A DNA stretch of 64,000 bases from Clostridium minihomine (GCF_900240385.1 NZ_OEQH01000003.1:372001-436000), one strand, 5' to 3'; positions 9,337 through 18,770 are shown, counted from the first letter of the stretch. Numbers and translations are program-made. The notes: generated from the sequence alone by a model not told the origin.

Positions 9337-10416
9337 TTAATCCATGTATCCTTGTGCGCACAGAAGCTCACCCAACAGAACAGCGCCGCCGGCGGCTCCG
9401 CGCAAGGTATTGTGGGAAAGGCACACAAATTTAATGTCATATTGGGTGTCGGGGCGCAAACGGCCAATCGAAACAGCCATGCCGCCTTCCATATCCCGAT
9501 CCAGCTTTGTCTGGGGACGATCGTTTTCTTCAAAATAGTGCAAGAACTGTTTTGGTGCACTGGGCAGCTGAAGCCGCTGTGCTTCGCCGGAAAAATTCTT
9601 CCAAATCGAGATAATCTCTTCCATGGTGGGTTTTTTCTCAAAAGAAGCAAATACCGCCGCCATGTGGCCGTCAGAAACAGGGACACGCAGGCACTGAGCC
9701 GTAATAGAAGGGGAGGTGGCATTAACAATGCAATCGCCTTCAATATGTCCCCACATCTTCATGGGCTCCTGCTCAGATTTTTCTTCTTCTCCACCAATAT
9801 AAGGGATTACGTTATCCATCATTTCAGGCCAGGTCTCAAAATTTTTGCCTGCTCCTGAAATTGCCTGATAGGTACAGGCCAAAACCTTAGTCAAACCAAA
9901 TTCCTTCAAAGGATGCAGTGCAGGAACATAGCTTTGCAAAGAGCAATTAGACTTTACCGCAATAAAGCCGCGCTTTGTTCCCAAACGGTTTCTCTGAGCT
10001 TTGATGATCTCTGTATGCTCCGGATTGATCTCGGGCACCACCATAGGAACATCAGGGGTTCCCCGATGAGCGCTGTTGTTCGAAACCACAGGGCATTCCG
10101 CTTTGGCGTAAGCCTCTTCCAATGCTTTAATTTCTTCTTTTTTCATATCGACAGCGCAGAATACAAAATCGACCAAAGAGGCAATCTTTTCAATATCTGC
10201 AGCAGCATCATACACAGTCAGATCCGCCATCTTCTCAGGAATCGGAGAAGACATCAGCCACCGTTTTCCCACTGCCTCACGGTACGTTTTTCCGGCAGAC
10301 CGGGCACTGGCGGCCAAAGCGGTTACCTGGAACCACGGATGATTTTCCAGCAAAGTCGCAAACCGCTGTCCCACCATTCCTGTTGCTCCAATAATACCAA
10401 CCTTATACTGTTTCAT
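9337..10416 (-). CDS. asd: Aspartate-semialdehyde dehydrogenase (archaeal/fungal-type subfamily)
   Basis: Makes aspartate semialdehyde for the lysine, threonine and methionine branches, 359 aa. The N-terminus GIIGATGMVGQRFATLLENHPWF, split here by GMVGQ, and the catalytic cysteine context VKSNCSLQSY match the archaeal/fungal-type enzyme rather than the common enterobacterial type. The C-terminus has LSHNTLRGAAGGAVL. The start ATG 10416 follows AGGAGGAACATCCC. First gene behind the lysine riboswitch. Confidence 0.95.
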   Translation of the reverse strand: MKQYKVGIIGATGMVGQRFATLLENHPWFQVTALAASARSAGKTYREAVGKRWLMSSPIPEKMADLTVYDAAADIEKIASLVDFVFCAVDMKKEEIKALEEAYAKAECPVVSNNSAHRGTPDVPMVVPEINPEHTEIIKAQRNRLGTKRGFIAVKSNCSLQSYVPALHPLKEFGLTKVLACTYQAISGAGKNFETWPEMMDNVIPYIGGEEEKSEQEPMKMWGHIEGDCIVNATSPSITAQCLRVPVSDGHMAAVFASFEKKPTMEEIISIWKNFSGEAQRLQLPSAPKQFLHYFEENDRPQTKLDRDMEGGMAVSIGRLRPDTQYDIKFVCLSHNTLRGAAGGAVLLGELLCAQGYMD

Positions 10417-10454
10417 GGGATGTTCCTCCTAATGTAAGAAAATGAAATAAGAAA

Positions 10455-10479
10455 CAAAAAAACCGGTTGAAAACCGGTC
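10455..10479 (-). terminator. Riboswitch-controlled terminator upstream of asd
   Basis: On the minus strand ACCGGTT-TTC-AACCGGT is followed by a run of Ts. It lies between the lysine aptamer and asd, so lysine binding would favour termination. Confidence 0.85.
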
Positions 10480-10537
10480 ATCAATCCAATATAATAAAAA
10501 GCATTCCAGATACAGAAATGATTGTTCTGCATAATAT

Positions 10538-10703
10538 CTGATAGCCCTCCATCATAAATTCATGATGACAGTCATACTGCTGTTCGCAGCTATGACCAGG
10601 CAAATGCCTGCCAAGCATTTCCTTCGGCGACTTCCCCTTTCGCAGGCTCTCATCGGTTTTGGCAACCTTCATCCCGTTACTATTGAAAGACGCGCCTCTA
10701 TCT
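10538..10703 (-). promoter_or_regulatory. Lysine riboswitch (L box)
   Basis: Read on the minus strand, the conserved blocks occur in order: GATAGAGGCGCG, GAAAGGGGAAGTCGCCGAAG, a GACTGTCAT block and TGGAGGGCTATC closing P1. These match the known lysine aptamer of Bacillus lysC leaders. It lies between a sigma-A promoter and a terminator, upstream of asd-dapA-dapB-ACT, so excess lysine should switch the operon off. Confidence 0.95.
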
Positions 10704-10723
10704 TCTTATTTTTATCTGAATCT

Positions 10724-10753
10724 ATCATATCACGGGTTGCCATCCGTTGTCAA
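10724..10753 (-). promoter_or_regulatory. Promoter of the lysine-riboswitch operon
   Basis: Minus-strand TTGACA (10748-10753), 18 bp, TATGAT (10724-10729). It overlaps the divergent queA promoter. Confidence 0.75.
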
Positions 10754-10765
10754 TTTATTTATAAT
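10737..10765 (+). promoter_or_regulatory. Promoter of queA
   Basis: TTGCCA (10737-10742), 17 bp, TATAAT (10760-10765). Its -35 region interleaves with the -35 of the opposing lysine operon promoter. Confidence 0.7.
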
Positions 10766-10810
10766 GGAAAATAGAGAAATCAAGAAATTTTTTCAGGAGA
10801 TTTATTAAGA

Positions 10811-11848
10811 ATGGAAACAAGCCTAAACACAAAAGATTTTTACTACGACCTGCCCGAGGAGTTAATTGCGCAAACACCCGTTGAGCCGCGTGATGCTTCC
10901 CGGCTTTTGATTTTGGATAAAAACAGCGGCGCAGTTAGCCACCGGCATTTTCATGATGTTTTGGAATATCTAAAGCCGGGGGACTGTTTGATTCTGAATG
11001 ACTCCCGGGTGCTTCCCGCTCGTATTTATGGGGTGAAAGAAGAAACCGGAGCCCGGGTGGAATTTTTGCTGTTATCACCCAAGGGAAACGATATTTGGGA
11101 AGTGTTAGCCGGCCCGGGAAAACGCGCAAAACCAGGTGCACGTTTTTCTTTCGGGGACGGGCTTATGACTGCCGAAGTATTGGAGATAGTAGAAGAAGGA
11201 AACCGGTTGGTGCAATTTTCTTACCAGGGGAATTTCTATGCCGTATTGGATCAAATCGGACAGATGCCGCTTCCGCCTTATATCACTCATAAGCTGGAAG
11301 ACAAAGAGCGTTATCAGACCGTTTATTCCAAAGAGGTTGGTTCTGCGGCAGCGCCCACCGCAGGGCTGCATTTTACAAAAGAACTGCTAAAACAGGTTCG
11401 GGAAAAGGGAATTTCAATTGGCTATGTGACATTGCATGTGGGGCTGGGCACGTTTCGGCCGGTCAGTGCCGAAAAAATTACGGATCATAAAATGCATGCA
11501 GAGCATTACTGGCTGCCCCAGGAAACGGCGGATTTAATCAATACCACCAAGAAAAACGGGGGACGAGTCATTGCGGTGGGAACCACAAGCTGCCGCACAC
11601 TCGAATCCGTTGCGAAAAAGGAAGGCTGTATCAAAGAAAGCGGCGGGTTTACGGATATCTTTATTTATCCCGGCTTTTCATTTCAGGTGTTGGACGGCCT
11701 GATTACCAATTTCCATTTGCCGGAAAGTACGCTTATCATGTTGATATCCGCTTTGGCCGGACGGGAAAATGTCCTGAACGCGTATCGGATTGCGGTACAG
11801 GAAAAATACCGTTTTTTCAGTTTTGGGGATGCAATGCTGATTTTGTAA
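10811..11848 (+). CDS. queA: S-adenosylmethionine:tRNA ribosyltransferase-isomerase
   Basis: Transfers and isomerises the ribosyl moiety of SAM onto preQ1-modified tRNA to give epoxyqueuosine, 345 aa. Recognised by the N-terminal [22 protein letters not shown] block, [15 protein letters not shown], and the internal [12 protein letters not shown] and VGLGTFRPV motifs. The start follows AGGAG. tgt lies 171 bp downstream, so two steps of queuosine tRNA modification are together. I searched the leader for a preQ1 riboswitch and do not see one. Confidence 0.97.
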   Translation: METSLNTKDFYYDLPEELIAQTPVEPRDASRLLILDKNSGAVSHRHFHDVLEYLKPGDCLILNDSRVLPARIYGVKEETGARVEFLLLSPKGNDIWEVLAGPGKRAKPGARFSFGDGLMTAEVLEIVEEGNRLVQFSYQGNFYAVLDQIGQMPLPPYITHKLEDKERYQTVYSKEVGSAAAPTAGLHFTKELLKQVREKGISIGYVTLHVGLGTFRPVSAEKITDHKMHAEHYWLPQETADLINTTKKNGGRVIAVGTTSCRTLESVAKKEGCIKESGGFTDIFIYPGFSFQVLDGLITNFHLPESTLIMLISALAGRENVLNAYRIAVQEKYRFFSFGDAMLIL

Positions 11849-13150
<1,302 letters not shown>

Positions 13151-13156
13151 ATTTGC

Positions 13157-13185
13157 TTGCATCATGTCCTTTTTATTGATATAAT
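13157..13185 (+). promoter_or_regulatory. Promoter of yajC
   Basis: TTGCAT (13157-13162), 17 bp, TATAAT (13180-13185), immediately after tgt. Confidence 0.7.
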
Positions 13186-13216
13186 CAAAATAATAATATG
13201 GAGGTGCTGTTTTTTT

Positions 13217-13549
13217 ATGAATCAATTATTACCTTTGGCAGCTTCGGCAACTGCAGCAGCCGGCGGTTCCATGTGGGGCGTCGTGGCCATTTATGCATTG
13301 TTGTTCGGTGCGCTGTATTTCTTCTTTATTCGTCCGCAAAAGAAAAAGAAAAAAGCGGAAGATGAGATGCGTAAAAGTGTCCAGATTGGCGATGAAATTA
13401 TTACGATTGGCGGAATTGTTGGCCGCATTGTCGCAATTAAAGAAGAAAGCGACAGCTTTGTTCTGGAAAGCGGAATCGACCGCACAAAAATTATTGTGAA
13501 ACGCTGGGCGCTGGGTAAAATTAATACAGTTCATGCAGATGATCAATAA
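13217..13549 (+). CDS. yajC: Preprotein translocase accessory subunit YajC
   Basis: Small single-pass membrane partner of the Sec translocon (SecDF-YajC), 110 aa. One N-terminal membrane helix (WGVVAIYALLFGALYFFFI) is followed by RPQKKKKK and a cytoplasmic domain with GDEIITIGGIVGRIV. I start at ATG 13217 behind GAGGTG, dropping a 20-residue upstream extension that begins in the promoter. tgt-yajC is a common gene order. No secDF is visible in the window. Confidence 0.95.
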   Translation: MNQLLPLAASATAAAGGSMWGVVAIYALLFGALYFFFIRPQKKKKKAEDEMRKSVQIGDEIITIGGIVGRIVAIKEESDSFVLESGIDRTKIIVKRWALGKINTVHADDQ

Positions 13550-13575
13550 ACAACTTGTTCAAAAATAGTATATTT

Positions 13576-13625
13576 TACCCCTTCTGCGAATATCTATGGA
13601 ATGTAGAGAAAGCGCAGGAGGGGTA
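13576..13625 (+). promoter_or_regulatory. 13-bp hairpin that includes the SD of the TIGR04086 gene
   Basis: Arm 13576-13588 (TACCCCTTCTGCG) pairs with 13613-13625 (CGCAGGAGGGGTA) with one G-U pair and a 24-nt loop. The 3' arm holds the whole AGGAGGGG ribosome binding site of the next gene and is followed by TTTTATT, so it may act as a yajC terminator, a translational lock, or both. Confidence 0.7.
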
Positions 13626-13632
13626 TTTTATT

Positions 13633-14061
13633 ATGAAAAATCCAAAAAGACCGAAAAGTTCCAGAGAACGCACTCAAAATCCTGTCTGGGCAACGCTGCG
13701 CCCAGTTGTATTCGGCGCTGTAGCCGGAGCGGCTATCTGCATGATTTTACTTCTGATTTTGTCCCTAATTTTGGTGGCCGCAAAGCAGATACCCCAAAGT
13801 GTGCTGCAGCCGATCACTGTACTGATTGCAGCCGTCAGTGCGTTTTTTGCCGGATACATTGCCGCCCGAATTTCGAAAGAGCGGGGGATGGTGTATGGGG
13901 CCGGTGCTTCGCTGCTGTTGTTTTTGCTTGTGTTTTTGGCTGGCCTTGCAGTCACCAAAGAAAGTGTTTCGGCCTATATGCTGACGAAAGGGCTTATTAT
14001 GGTTCTGACAGGCACAATTGCCGGAATTTTGTCGGTAAACAAAAAATCAAAACGAAAATAG
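13633..14061 (+). CDS. TIGR04086-family membrane protein
   Basis: 142 aa with a basic N-terminal tail (MKNPKRPKSSRERTQNP) and about four membrane helices with small-residue motifs (VVFGAVAGAAIC, AAVSAFFAGYIAARIS). It resembles the TIGR04086 family of Clostridia, which often neighbours yajC and the SCIFF genes, as here. Function unknown; membrane location is clear. ATG 13633 is chosen because a strong AGGAGGGG lies upstream, but that SD is inside a hairpin. Confidence 0.75.
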   Translation: MKNPKRPKSSRERTQNPVWATLRPVVFGAVAGAAICMILLLILSLILVAAKQIPQSVLQPITVLIAAVSAFFAGYIAARISKERGMVYGAGASLLLFLLVFLAGLAVTKESVSAYMLTKGLIMVLTGTIAGILSVNKKSKRK

Positions 14062-14063
14062 AC

Positions 14064-14092
14064 TTTTCAATTGCAAAATCATGTGATATAAT
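14064..14092 (+). promoter_or_regulatory. Probable promoter of the SCIFF operon, at the start of a repeat copy
   Basis: TTTTCA (14064-14069), 17 bp, TATAAT (14087-14092), with the extended -10 TGA before TATAAT. The -10 coincides with the left end of the dispersed repeat at 14084-14216. Confidence 0.55.
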
Positions 14093-14216
14093 AACCTCAC
14101 GGTGTCAGCGAAAGCCAAGCTTTGCACGCCTGAAAGAGCATTGAATCATAACCGTCGCTTTTGCGCCGGAGCGGCTTTGCCGCGAAAACGGTTCGCCGCT
14201 TTCTTATGATGTAATA
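14084..14216 (+). repeat. Dispersed structured repeat, copy upstream of scfA
   Basis: Begins TGATATAATAACCTCACGG, continues through an imperfect stem and GAGCATTGAATCATA, then hairpins including GCGGC-TTT-GCCGC, and ends TTATGATGTAATAAT. The same blocks occur on the minus strand at 25834-26060 and, in a variant, at 44475-44851. It occupies most of the 194-bp gap before scfA. Confidence 0.75.
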
Positions 14217-14255
14217 ATAACAATTTAAAAATACAGAAATGAGGATTGTTTAAAA

Positions 14256-14405
14256 ATGAAACAGATTAAAACTTTGAATAAAGCCAATTTGAAGGAGAGC
14301 GCTGTCAAGGGCGGCTGCGGCGAGTGCCAGGCTTCCTGTCAGTCTGCTTGCAAAACCTCCTGCACTGTTGCAAATCAGAAATGTGAAAATGCACAGAGAG
14401 CGTAA
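14256..14405 (+). CDS. scfA: SCIFF precursor peptide (six cysteines in forty-five residues)
   Basis: 49-aa RiPP precursor, too short for many gene callers. The leader is MKQIKTLNKANLKESAVKGG, followed by a Cys-rich core with Cys at 21, 24, 28, 32, 36 and 43, including CGECQASCQSACKTSC. These features are diagnostic of the SCIFF family, the substrate of a radical SAM thioether (Cys-Thr) maturase. SD GAGGA lies about 10 nt upstream. scfB follows after 86 bp containing a perfect 30-bp palindrome. The mature product's role is unknown in the field. Confidence 0.95.
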   Translation: MKQIKTLNKANLKESAVKGGCGECQASCQSACKTSCTVANQKCENAQRA

Positions 14406-14439
14406 TTTCTGACCAAGCAGCGAAGGATATGAATGAATG

Positions 14440-14469
14440 ATTTAAGGGACAGAATTCTGTCCCTTAAAT
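14440..14469 (+). terminator. Perfect 30-bp palindrome between scfA and scfB
   Basis: Each 15-nt arm centres on GAATTC at 14454/14455; the core is AAGGGACAG...CTGTCCCTT followed by AAATTTTG. It looks like an intercistronic attenuator or RNA-processing/stability hairpin that would give more scfA than scfB transcript. Confidence 0.6.
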
Positions 14470-14491
14470 TTTGTGTGGATGGAGAAAAGCA

Positions 14492-15853
14492 ATGATACAC
14501 AAATATTATCTGAACGGGTATTACATTGTTCTGGATACCAACAGCGGAGCGGTGCATGTGTTTGACGAACTGCCTTATTTCATGTTGGATTATTTAGAAA
14601 ACAGTGTCCCGGAACAGCAGCCGGAACAAATCAAAAAAGATTTGGCCGGCCGCTTTGGAGAAGCAGAGATTGACGAAGCGTATGAGGAGCTTTTGGAGCT
14701 ATACCATTCAGGCCTGCTCTATTCCTCGGACGAATACGAACAATTCTGCGGAATGCTGAAAGATGCCCCGGTAAAGTCTATGTGCCTGAATGTGGCACAT
14801 GACTGTAACCTGCGCTGCGAATACTGTTTTGCGGCCAAGGGTGATTTTGGCCGCGGACGGATGCTGATGCCTTTTGAAGTAGGCAAAAGAGCCATTGATT
14901 TTTTGATTGAGCAGTCAGAGGGCCGCCACAATCTGGAACTGGATTTCTTTGGCGGCGAACCGCTGATGAATTTTACCGTGGTCAAGCAAGTGGTGGAGTA
15001 TGCCCGCAGCATTGAAAAACAGCACAATAAAAACTTTCGTTTTACCATTACCACCAATGGGCTTTTGCTGACTGACGACAAGATAGAATACATCAACCGG
15101 GAAATGTCTAATGTGGTGCTTTCTTTGGATGGAAGAAAAGAAATTAACGACCTGCTGCGGGTAAGAACCAACGGTGGCGGAAGCTACGACCGCATTGTGC
15201 CCCATTATCAAAAATTGGTTTCTACCCGGGGGGATAAAGATTATTATTTGAGAGGTACCTTTACCACGCATAATCTTGACTTCTCAACGGATGTTCTGCA
15301 TATGGCCGAACTGGGCTTTGATCAGCTTTCCATCGAACCGGTGGTGTCAGATCCACTTTTGGACTATTCCCTGAAAGAAAAGGATTTGCCCCAGGCCTTT
15401 GAGGAATACGAGCGGCTGGCCAACATTCTGATTCAGCGCAGAAAAGAGGGGAGAGGCTTTAACTTCTTCCACTTTATGCTAGACTTAGATCAGGGGCCTT
15501 GCGCGATTAAGCGCCTGCGCGGCTGCGGCTGCGGAAACGAATACATTGCGGTTACCCCGGAAGGGGACATTTTCCCCTGTCATCAGTTTGTGGGTGACGA
15601 CCGATGGAAGATGGGCAATATTATGGAAGGCACTTTTAATCGAACTATCAAAGAAGATTTTGCTCAATATAATATTTACAGCAAGCAAGACTGTCGAAAC
15701 TGCTGGGCCAAATTCTATTGCAGCGGTGGCTGCAATGCCAACAGCTGGCAGTATGAAGGGGATATTTTAAAACCCCACGCTATTTCCTGCGCTTTAGAAA
15801 AAAAGCGTCTGGAATGCGCAATTATGATGAAAGCAGCTTTAGCGGACGCATAA
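14492..15853 (+). CDS. scfB: Radical SAM/SPASM SCIFF thioether maturase
   Basis: 453 aa. The N-terminal RiPP-recognition-like region (residues 1-90) is followed by the radical SAM cluster C105-x3-C109-x2-C112 (DCNLRCEYCF). The C-terminal SPASM region has many cysteines for auxiliary clusters: CGCGNEY, DIFPCHQF, CRNCWAKFYCSGGC. It installs Cys-Thr thioether links in ScfA. I start at ATG 14492, 8 nt after GGAG, rather than TTG 14471, which is upstream of that SD. Confidence 0.96.
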   Translation: MIHKYYLNGYYIVLDTNSGAVHVFDELPYFMLDYLENSVPEQQPEQIKKDLAGRFGEAEIDEAYEELLELYHSGLLYSSDEYEQFCGMLKDAPVKSMCLNVAHDCNLRCEYCFAAKGDFGRGRMLMPFEVGKRAIDFLIEQSEGRHNLELDFFGGEPLMNFTVVKQVVEYARSIEKQHNKNFRFTITTNGLLLTDDKIEYINREMSNVVLSLDGRKEINDLLRVRTNGGGSYDRIVPHYQKLVSTRGDKDYYLRGTFTTHNLDFSTDVLHMAELGFDQLSIEPVVSDPLLDYSLKEKDLPQAFEEYERLANILIQRRKEGRGFNFFHFMLDLDQGPCAIKRLRGCGCGNEYIAVTPEGDIFPCHQFVGDDRWKMGNIMEGTFNRTIKEDFAQYNIYSKQDCRNCWAKFYCSGGCNANSWQYEGDILKPHAISCALEKKRLECAIMMKAALADA

Positions 15854-15875
15854 CATTCCCCATAGGAAGAAACAC

Positions 15876-15918
15876 AATATGCACACGCTTGCGGAGGGCA
15901 TGCAAGTGTGTGCATATT
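15876..15918 (+). terminator. Terminator after scfB
   Basis: Arms AATATGCACACGCTTGC and GCAAGTGTGTGCATATT around GGAGGGCAT, followed by TATTC. Confidence 0.75.
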
Positions 15919-16170
15919 TATTCACTTGTGCATTTTGCGTTGGTTTACATAATTTTTGTTAGTTTACATAACGCAAACAGCGTTTTTTCTGCATACTGTA
16001 TAAATTTTACATTTTGACTGTTTTTTCCTTGCTTTGGCGGCGAAAAAGTATTATAGTATATTATATTTCTAAAAGGCTTTTTCACCTGTATTTTTGGGAA
16101 AAGAAAGCCGTTTATGAGGAATGGCTCTGTAAAGCCTGATTTGGACTTCAATGAAAAAGGAATGAATGAA
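15919..16170 (+). other. scfB-proC intergenic region
   Basis: AT-rich, with no gene that I can support. A weak sigma-A promoter candidate, TTGCTT near 16029 with TATAGT 17 bp downstream, could serve proC. Confidence 0.4.
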
Positions 16171-16968
16171 ATGGTTGTTGGATTTATCGGTGCCGGTAAT
16201 ATGGCCGGTGCTATTATCAACGGAATTCTTCGGGCGGGGATTCACCCGGCACAGGATATGACAGTATTTGATATCAGCGAGGAAAAGCGCAGCACATTTC
16301 AAGCAAAAGGATTGCAGACAGCCTCCTCCGTTTCTGAATTGGTGTCGGGTTCCGACATCGTTTTTTTGGCGGTAAAACCGCAGAATTTCGCAGAGGTTTT
16401 GGAATCGGCCAAACAGTCGGTAACGCAGGACAAACTGTTCGTTACCATTGCGGCAGGCATTTCCATCCATTACATTACCAGTACGCTGGATTGTGATTGC
16501 CCGGTAATTCGTGCGATGCCCAACACCCCGCTGTTGGTGGGGAAGGGAGCCACCGCCCTTTGCCGTTCCCAAAAGGTAACGGATTCGGATTTTGACTTTG
16601 TTCACTCTATTTTTCAGGCCTGCGGCACGGTCGAGATTTTAGAGGAAAGTCAAATCAACACAGCAACTTCTGTCAATGGCAGCGGCCCGGCCTATGTGTA
16701 TCTGTTTGCCAAAGCAGTGGCAGAAAGTGCTGAGCGGCAGGGAATTGCGCAAGATGCGGCCTTGCGTTTGTTTTGCCAAACATTATCCGGCAGCGCAGAA
16801 ATGCTGCTTCATTCCGGCCACACGCCGGAAGAACTGATTAAAATGGTATCTTCACCAGGCGGAACCACATTAAAGGCCTTAGAGGTTTTTTATAACCGCG
16901 GATTTGAAGGCATTATTGATGAAGCAATGCTGGCTTGCACTCATCGGGCAGAAGAATTAGGAAAATAA
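16171..16968 (+). CDS. proC: Pyrroline-5-carboxylate reductase
   Basis: Last step of proline synthesis, 265 aa. The N-terminal nucleotide-binding motif is VVGFIGAGNMAGAI. AVKPQN, RAMPNTPLLVGKGATAL and the C-terminal substrate loop NGSGPAYVYLFA...VSSPGGTTLKAL are all present. ATG 16171 has AAAGGA at proper spacing; ATG 16162 has the SD touching it and is less likely. Monocistronic by context. Confidence 0.95.
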   Translation: MVVGFIGAGNMAGAIINGILRAGIHPAQDMTVFDISEEKRSTFQAKGLQTASSVSELVSGSDIVFLAVKPQNFAEVLESAKQSVTQDKLFVTIAAGISIHYITSTLDCDCPVIRAMPNTPLLVGKGATALCRSQKVTDSDFDFVHSIFQACGTVEILEESQINTATSVNGSGPAYVYLFAKAVAESAERQGIAQDAALRLFCQTLSGSAEMLLHSGHTPEELIKMVSSPGGTTLKALEVFYNRGFEGIIDEAMLACTHRAEELGK

Positions 16969-17045
16969 TTCAAATTTTTATCAGAAATATGATTCAAAAC
17001 ACTGTATTTGGACCATAATCAAATTAAGTGGAATTGCATTTCGAA

Positions 17046-17074
17046 TCATATTACTGTTCTTTCATTCATACAAT
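17046..17074 (+). promoter_or_regulatory. Sigma-E-type sporulation promoter of spoIIM
   Basis: TCATATT (17046-17052), 14 bp, CATACAAT (17067-17074). This fits the Bacillus sigma-E consensus (KMATATT, 14-15 bp, CATACAHT) at every position, and the downstream gene is spoIIM, a sigma-E gene in Bacillus. Confidence 0.75.
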
Positions 17075-17106
17075 TCTATAGGCTCATCTCGCCTTGGGAG
17101 GATTGT

Positions 17107-17796
17107 ATGAAAATGAAAAGGACAAGAGTAATACCGATTTATCATCGATTCAAAAATCCCGCCAAACCAGAGAGGGAAGGGCGGCTTCGGTTTTTGGATT
17201 TTAAAAGTATGGCGCGGACAATAGCAGAAAATCCGGTGTTGGCATTTTTAGCTCTTCTTTTGCTGGTGGGAACCATCTTTGGCGCATTGTTCGCCCGGGG
17301 TGCAGACTATTCCGTGATGCAGAAGCTGGATCTTTTGTTTATCAGCGATGTAAAAGCGCGGGCGGTGCAGTCTTCCGGCTCTGTTTTTGTTGCTTCGCTG
17401 AGTTCGGCCTTTTTCTTTGTGGCAGTCTGTTTTTTATTGGGAATGTCTTTATGGGGAATGTTTGTTCTTCCTTTCATTCCTCTGTTTAGAGGTTTCGGCT
17501 TCGGCCTGGCTTCTGGATATTTATATGCGGCTTATGGGTTTCAAGGGGTTTTATTTAATGCGGTGGTGGTTCTGCCGGGCGCCTTTTTGTCTATGATTGC
17601 AATCCTTCTTGCGGCGAAGGAAGGTATGATTTTCTCAAAAAAGACCCTTTTTGAAGTGTTAAGACGAGAGCATGGAAAAACGATTTCTGTGAAGACCTAT
17701 GCGGTTCAATTTGGCTCCATCCTAATTCTTTCGGCAGCGGCGGCGGCAATTGATTTGATTACAACCGTCTGTTTTACCGGTGCGTTTTCCTTTTAA
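17107..17796 (+). CDS. spoIIM: Stage II sporulation protein M
   Basis: 229-aa polytopic membrane protein of the SpoIIM/DUF95 family, part of the SpoIID-SpoIIM-SpoIIP peptidoglycan machine that drives engulfment in the mother cell. The basic N-terminus is followed by membrane segments such as VLAFLALLLLVGTIFGALF, GFGFGLASGYLYAAYGFQG and a final hydrophobic helix. Start ATG 17107 follows GGGAGG; an upstream in-frame start is rejected because it precedes the sigma-E promoter. xerD follows, as near Bacillus spoIIM. Confidence 0.88.
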   Translation: MKMKRTRVIPIYHRFKNPAKPEREGRLRFLDFKSMARTIAENPVLAFLALLLLVGTIFGALFARGADYSVMQKLDLLFISDVKARAVQSSGSVFVASLSSAFFFVAVCFLLGMSLWGMFVLPFIPLFRGFGFGLASGYLYAAYGFQGVLFNAVVVLPGAFLSMIAILLAAKEGMIFSKKTLFEVLRREHGKTISVKTYAVQFGSILILSAAAAAIDLITTVCFTGAFSF

Positions 17797-17820
17797 AGCC
17801 AATAGGGGGTAGAAATAAAT

Positions 17821-18723
17821 ATGAAAGAGTATTGTTCTGAATATCGGAACTATTTACGTTTTCAGAAAGCAGTATCTCAAAACACCTTGGATTCCTATAC
17901 ACGGGATATCGATCATTTTCTTGACTTTGTAATCATAAAAAAATTAAAAGGCCCAGAGCAGGTAACTGCTTCCATTATGGAAGAATATGTGCAGTCCCTA
18001 ACGGATCGGCAATGCTCTATTTCAACCATTACACGCAACATGGCATCCATCCGGGGATTTTATCAGTTCCTGATTTTAAACGGAAAAACTCTTCAGAATC
18101 CGGCGAAAGCTATCCGTTTGGAAAAGGCGCAGAAAAAGCTGCCTCAAATCCTAAGCGGAGAAGAAATTGAGCTCTTGTTTGCGCAGCCCAATATTTCAGA
18201 AGCTAAGGGCTGCCGCGACAAAGCGATGCTGGAGCTTTTATATGCCACTGGAATCCGAGTATCGGAACTGGTGGAACTGAATGTTACGGATATCAATTTA
18301 CACACGGCCATGCTTTGCTGCAACCGAAACGGAAAAACAGAACGCATGATTCCGATTTATTCCACGGCCATCGCGGCGGTATCGGATTATTTGTTCCGGG
18401 TGCGCGGCATGATGATCGGGCCGGAAGGCGGACAGGCACTGTTTACCAATTTAAATGGCAGACGCCTGACACGCCAGGGCTTTTGGAAAATCATCAAAGG
18501 CTATGCCGAGCAAGCTAAGATTACAAAAGAAATCACTCCCCATACGTTACGGCATTCTTTTGCGCTGCACCTGTTAGAAAACGGTGCAAGCCTGAAAGAT
18601 ATTCAAATGATGTTGGGTCATGCCGACATTTCCTCTACTCAGGTTTATGTTCAGCTGATGAACGACCATTTTAAAGAGGTATATAATCATTGCCACCCCA
18701 AAGCAAAGCTGGGGGCAGGGTAG
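17821..18723 (+). CDS. xerD: Tyrosine recombinase XerD
   Basis: Chromosome dimer resolution recombinase, 300 aa. An N-terminal SAM-like core-binding domain precedes the catalytic domain. Active-site residues are visible: Arg in TGIRVSEL, HTLRHSFALHLL (H-x-x-R), LGHADISST and the nucleophilic Tyr in TQVYVQL. Start ATG behind AGGGGG, 24 bp after spoIIM. A second Xer recombinase lies at 19774-20835 on the other strand, so this organism has at least two. Confidence 0.93.
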   Translation: MKEYCSEYRNYLRFQKAVSQNTLDSYTRDIDHFLDFVIIKKLKGPEQVTASIMEEYVQSLTDRQCSISTITRNMASIRGFYQFLILNGKTLQNPAKAIRLEKAQKKLPQILSGEEIELLFAQPNISEAKGCRDKAMLELLYATGIRVSELVELNVTDINLHTAMLCCNRNGKTERMIPIYSTAIAAVSDYLFRVRGMMIGPEGGQALFTNLNGRRLTRQGFWKIIKGYAEQAKITKEITPHTLRHSFALHLLENGASLKDIQMMLGHADISSTQVYVQLMNDHFKEVYNHCHPKAKLGAG

Positions 18724-18770
18724 GGAAGGGCAATGCCGGCCACAGCAGCAACACAAAGGAGTGACTATTT

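Noticed and set aside
9325-9858. Plus-strand 177-codon frame
   Set aside because: Antisense to asd, which has full conservation of catalytic residues.
10481-10672. Minus-strand 63-codon frame upstream of asd
   Set aside because: It lies within the lysine riboswitch aptamer and expression platform.
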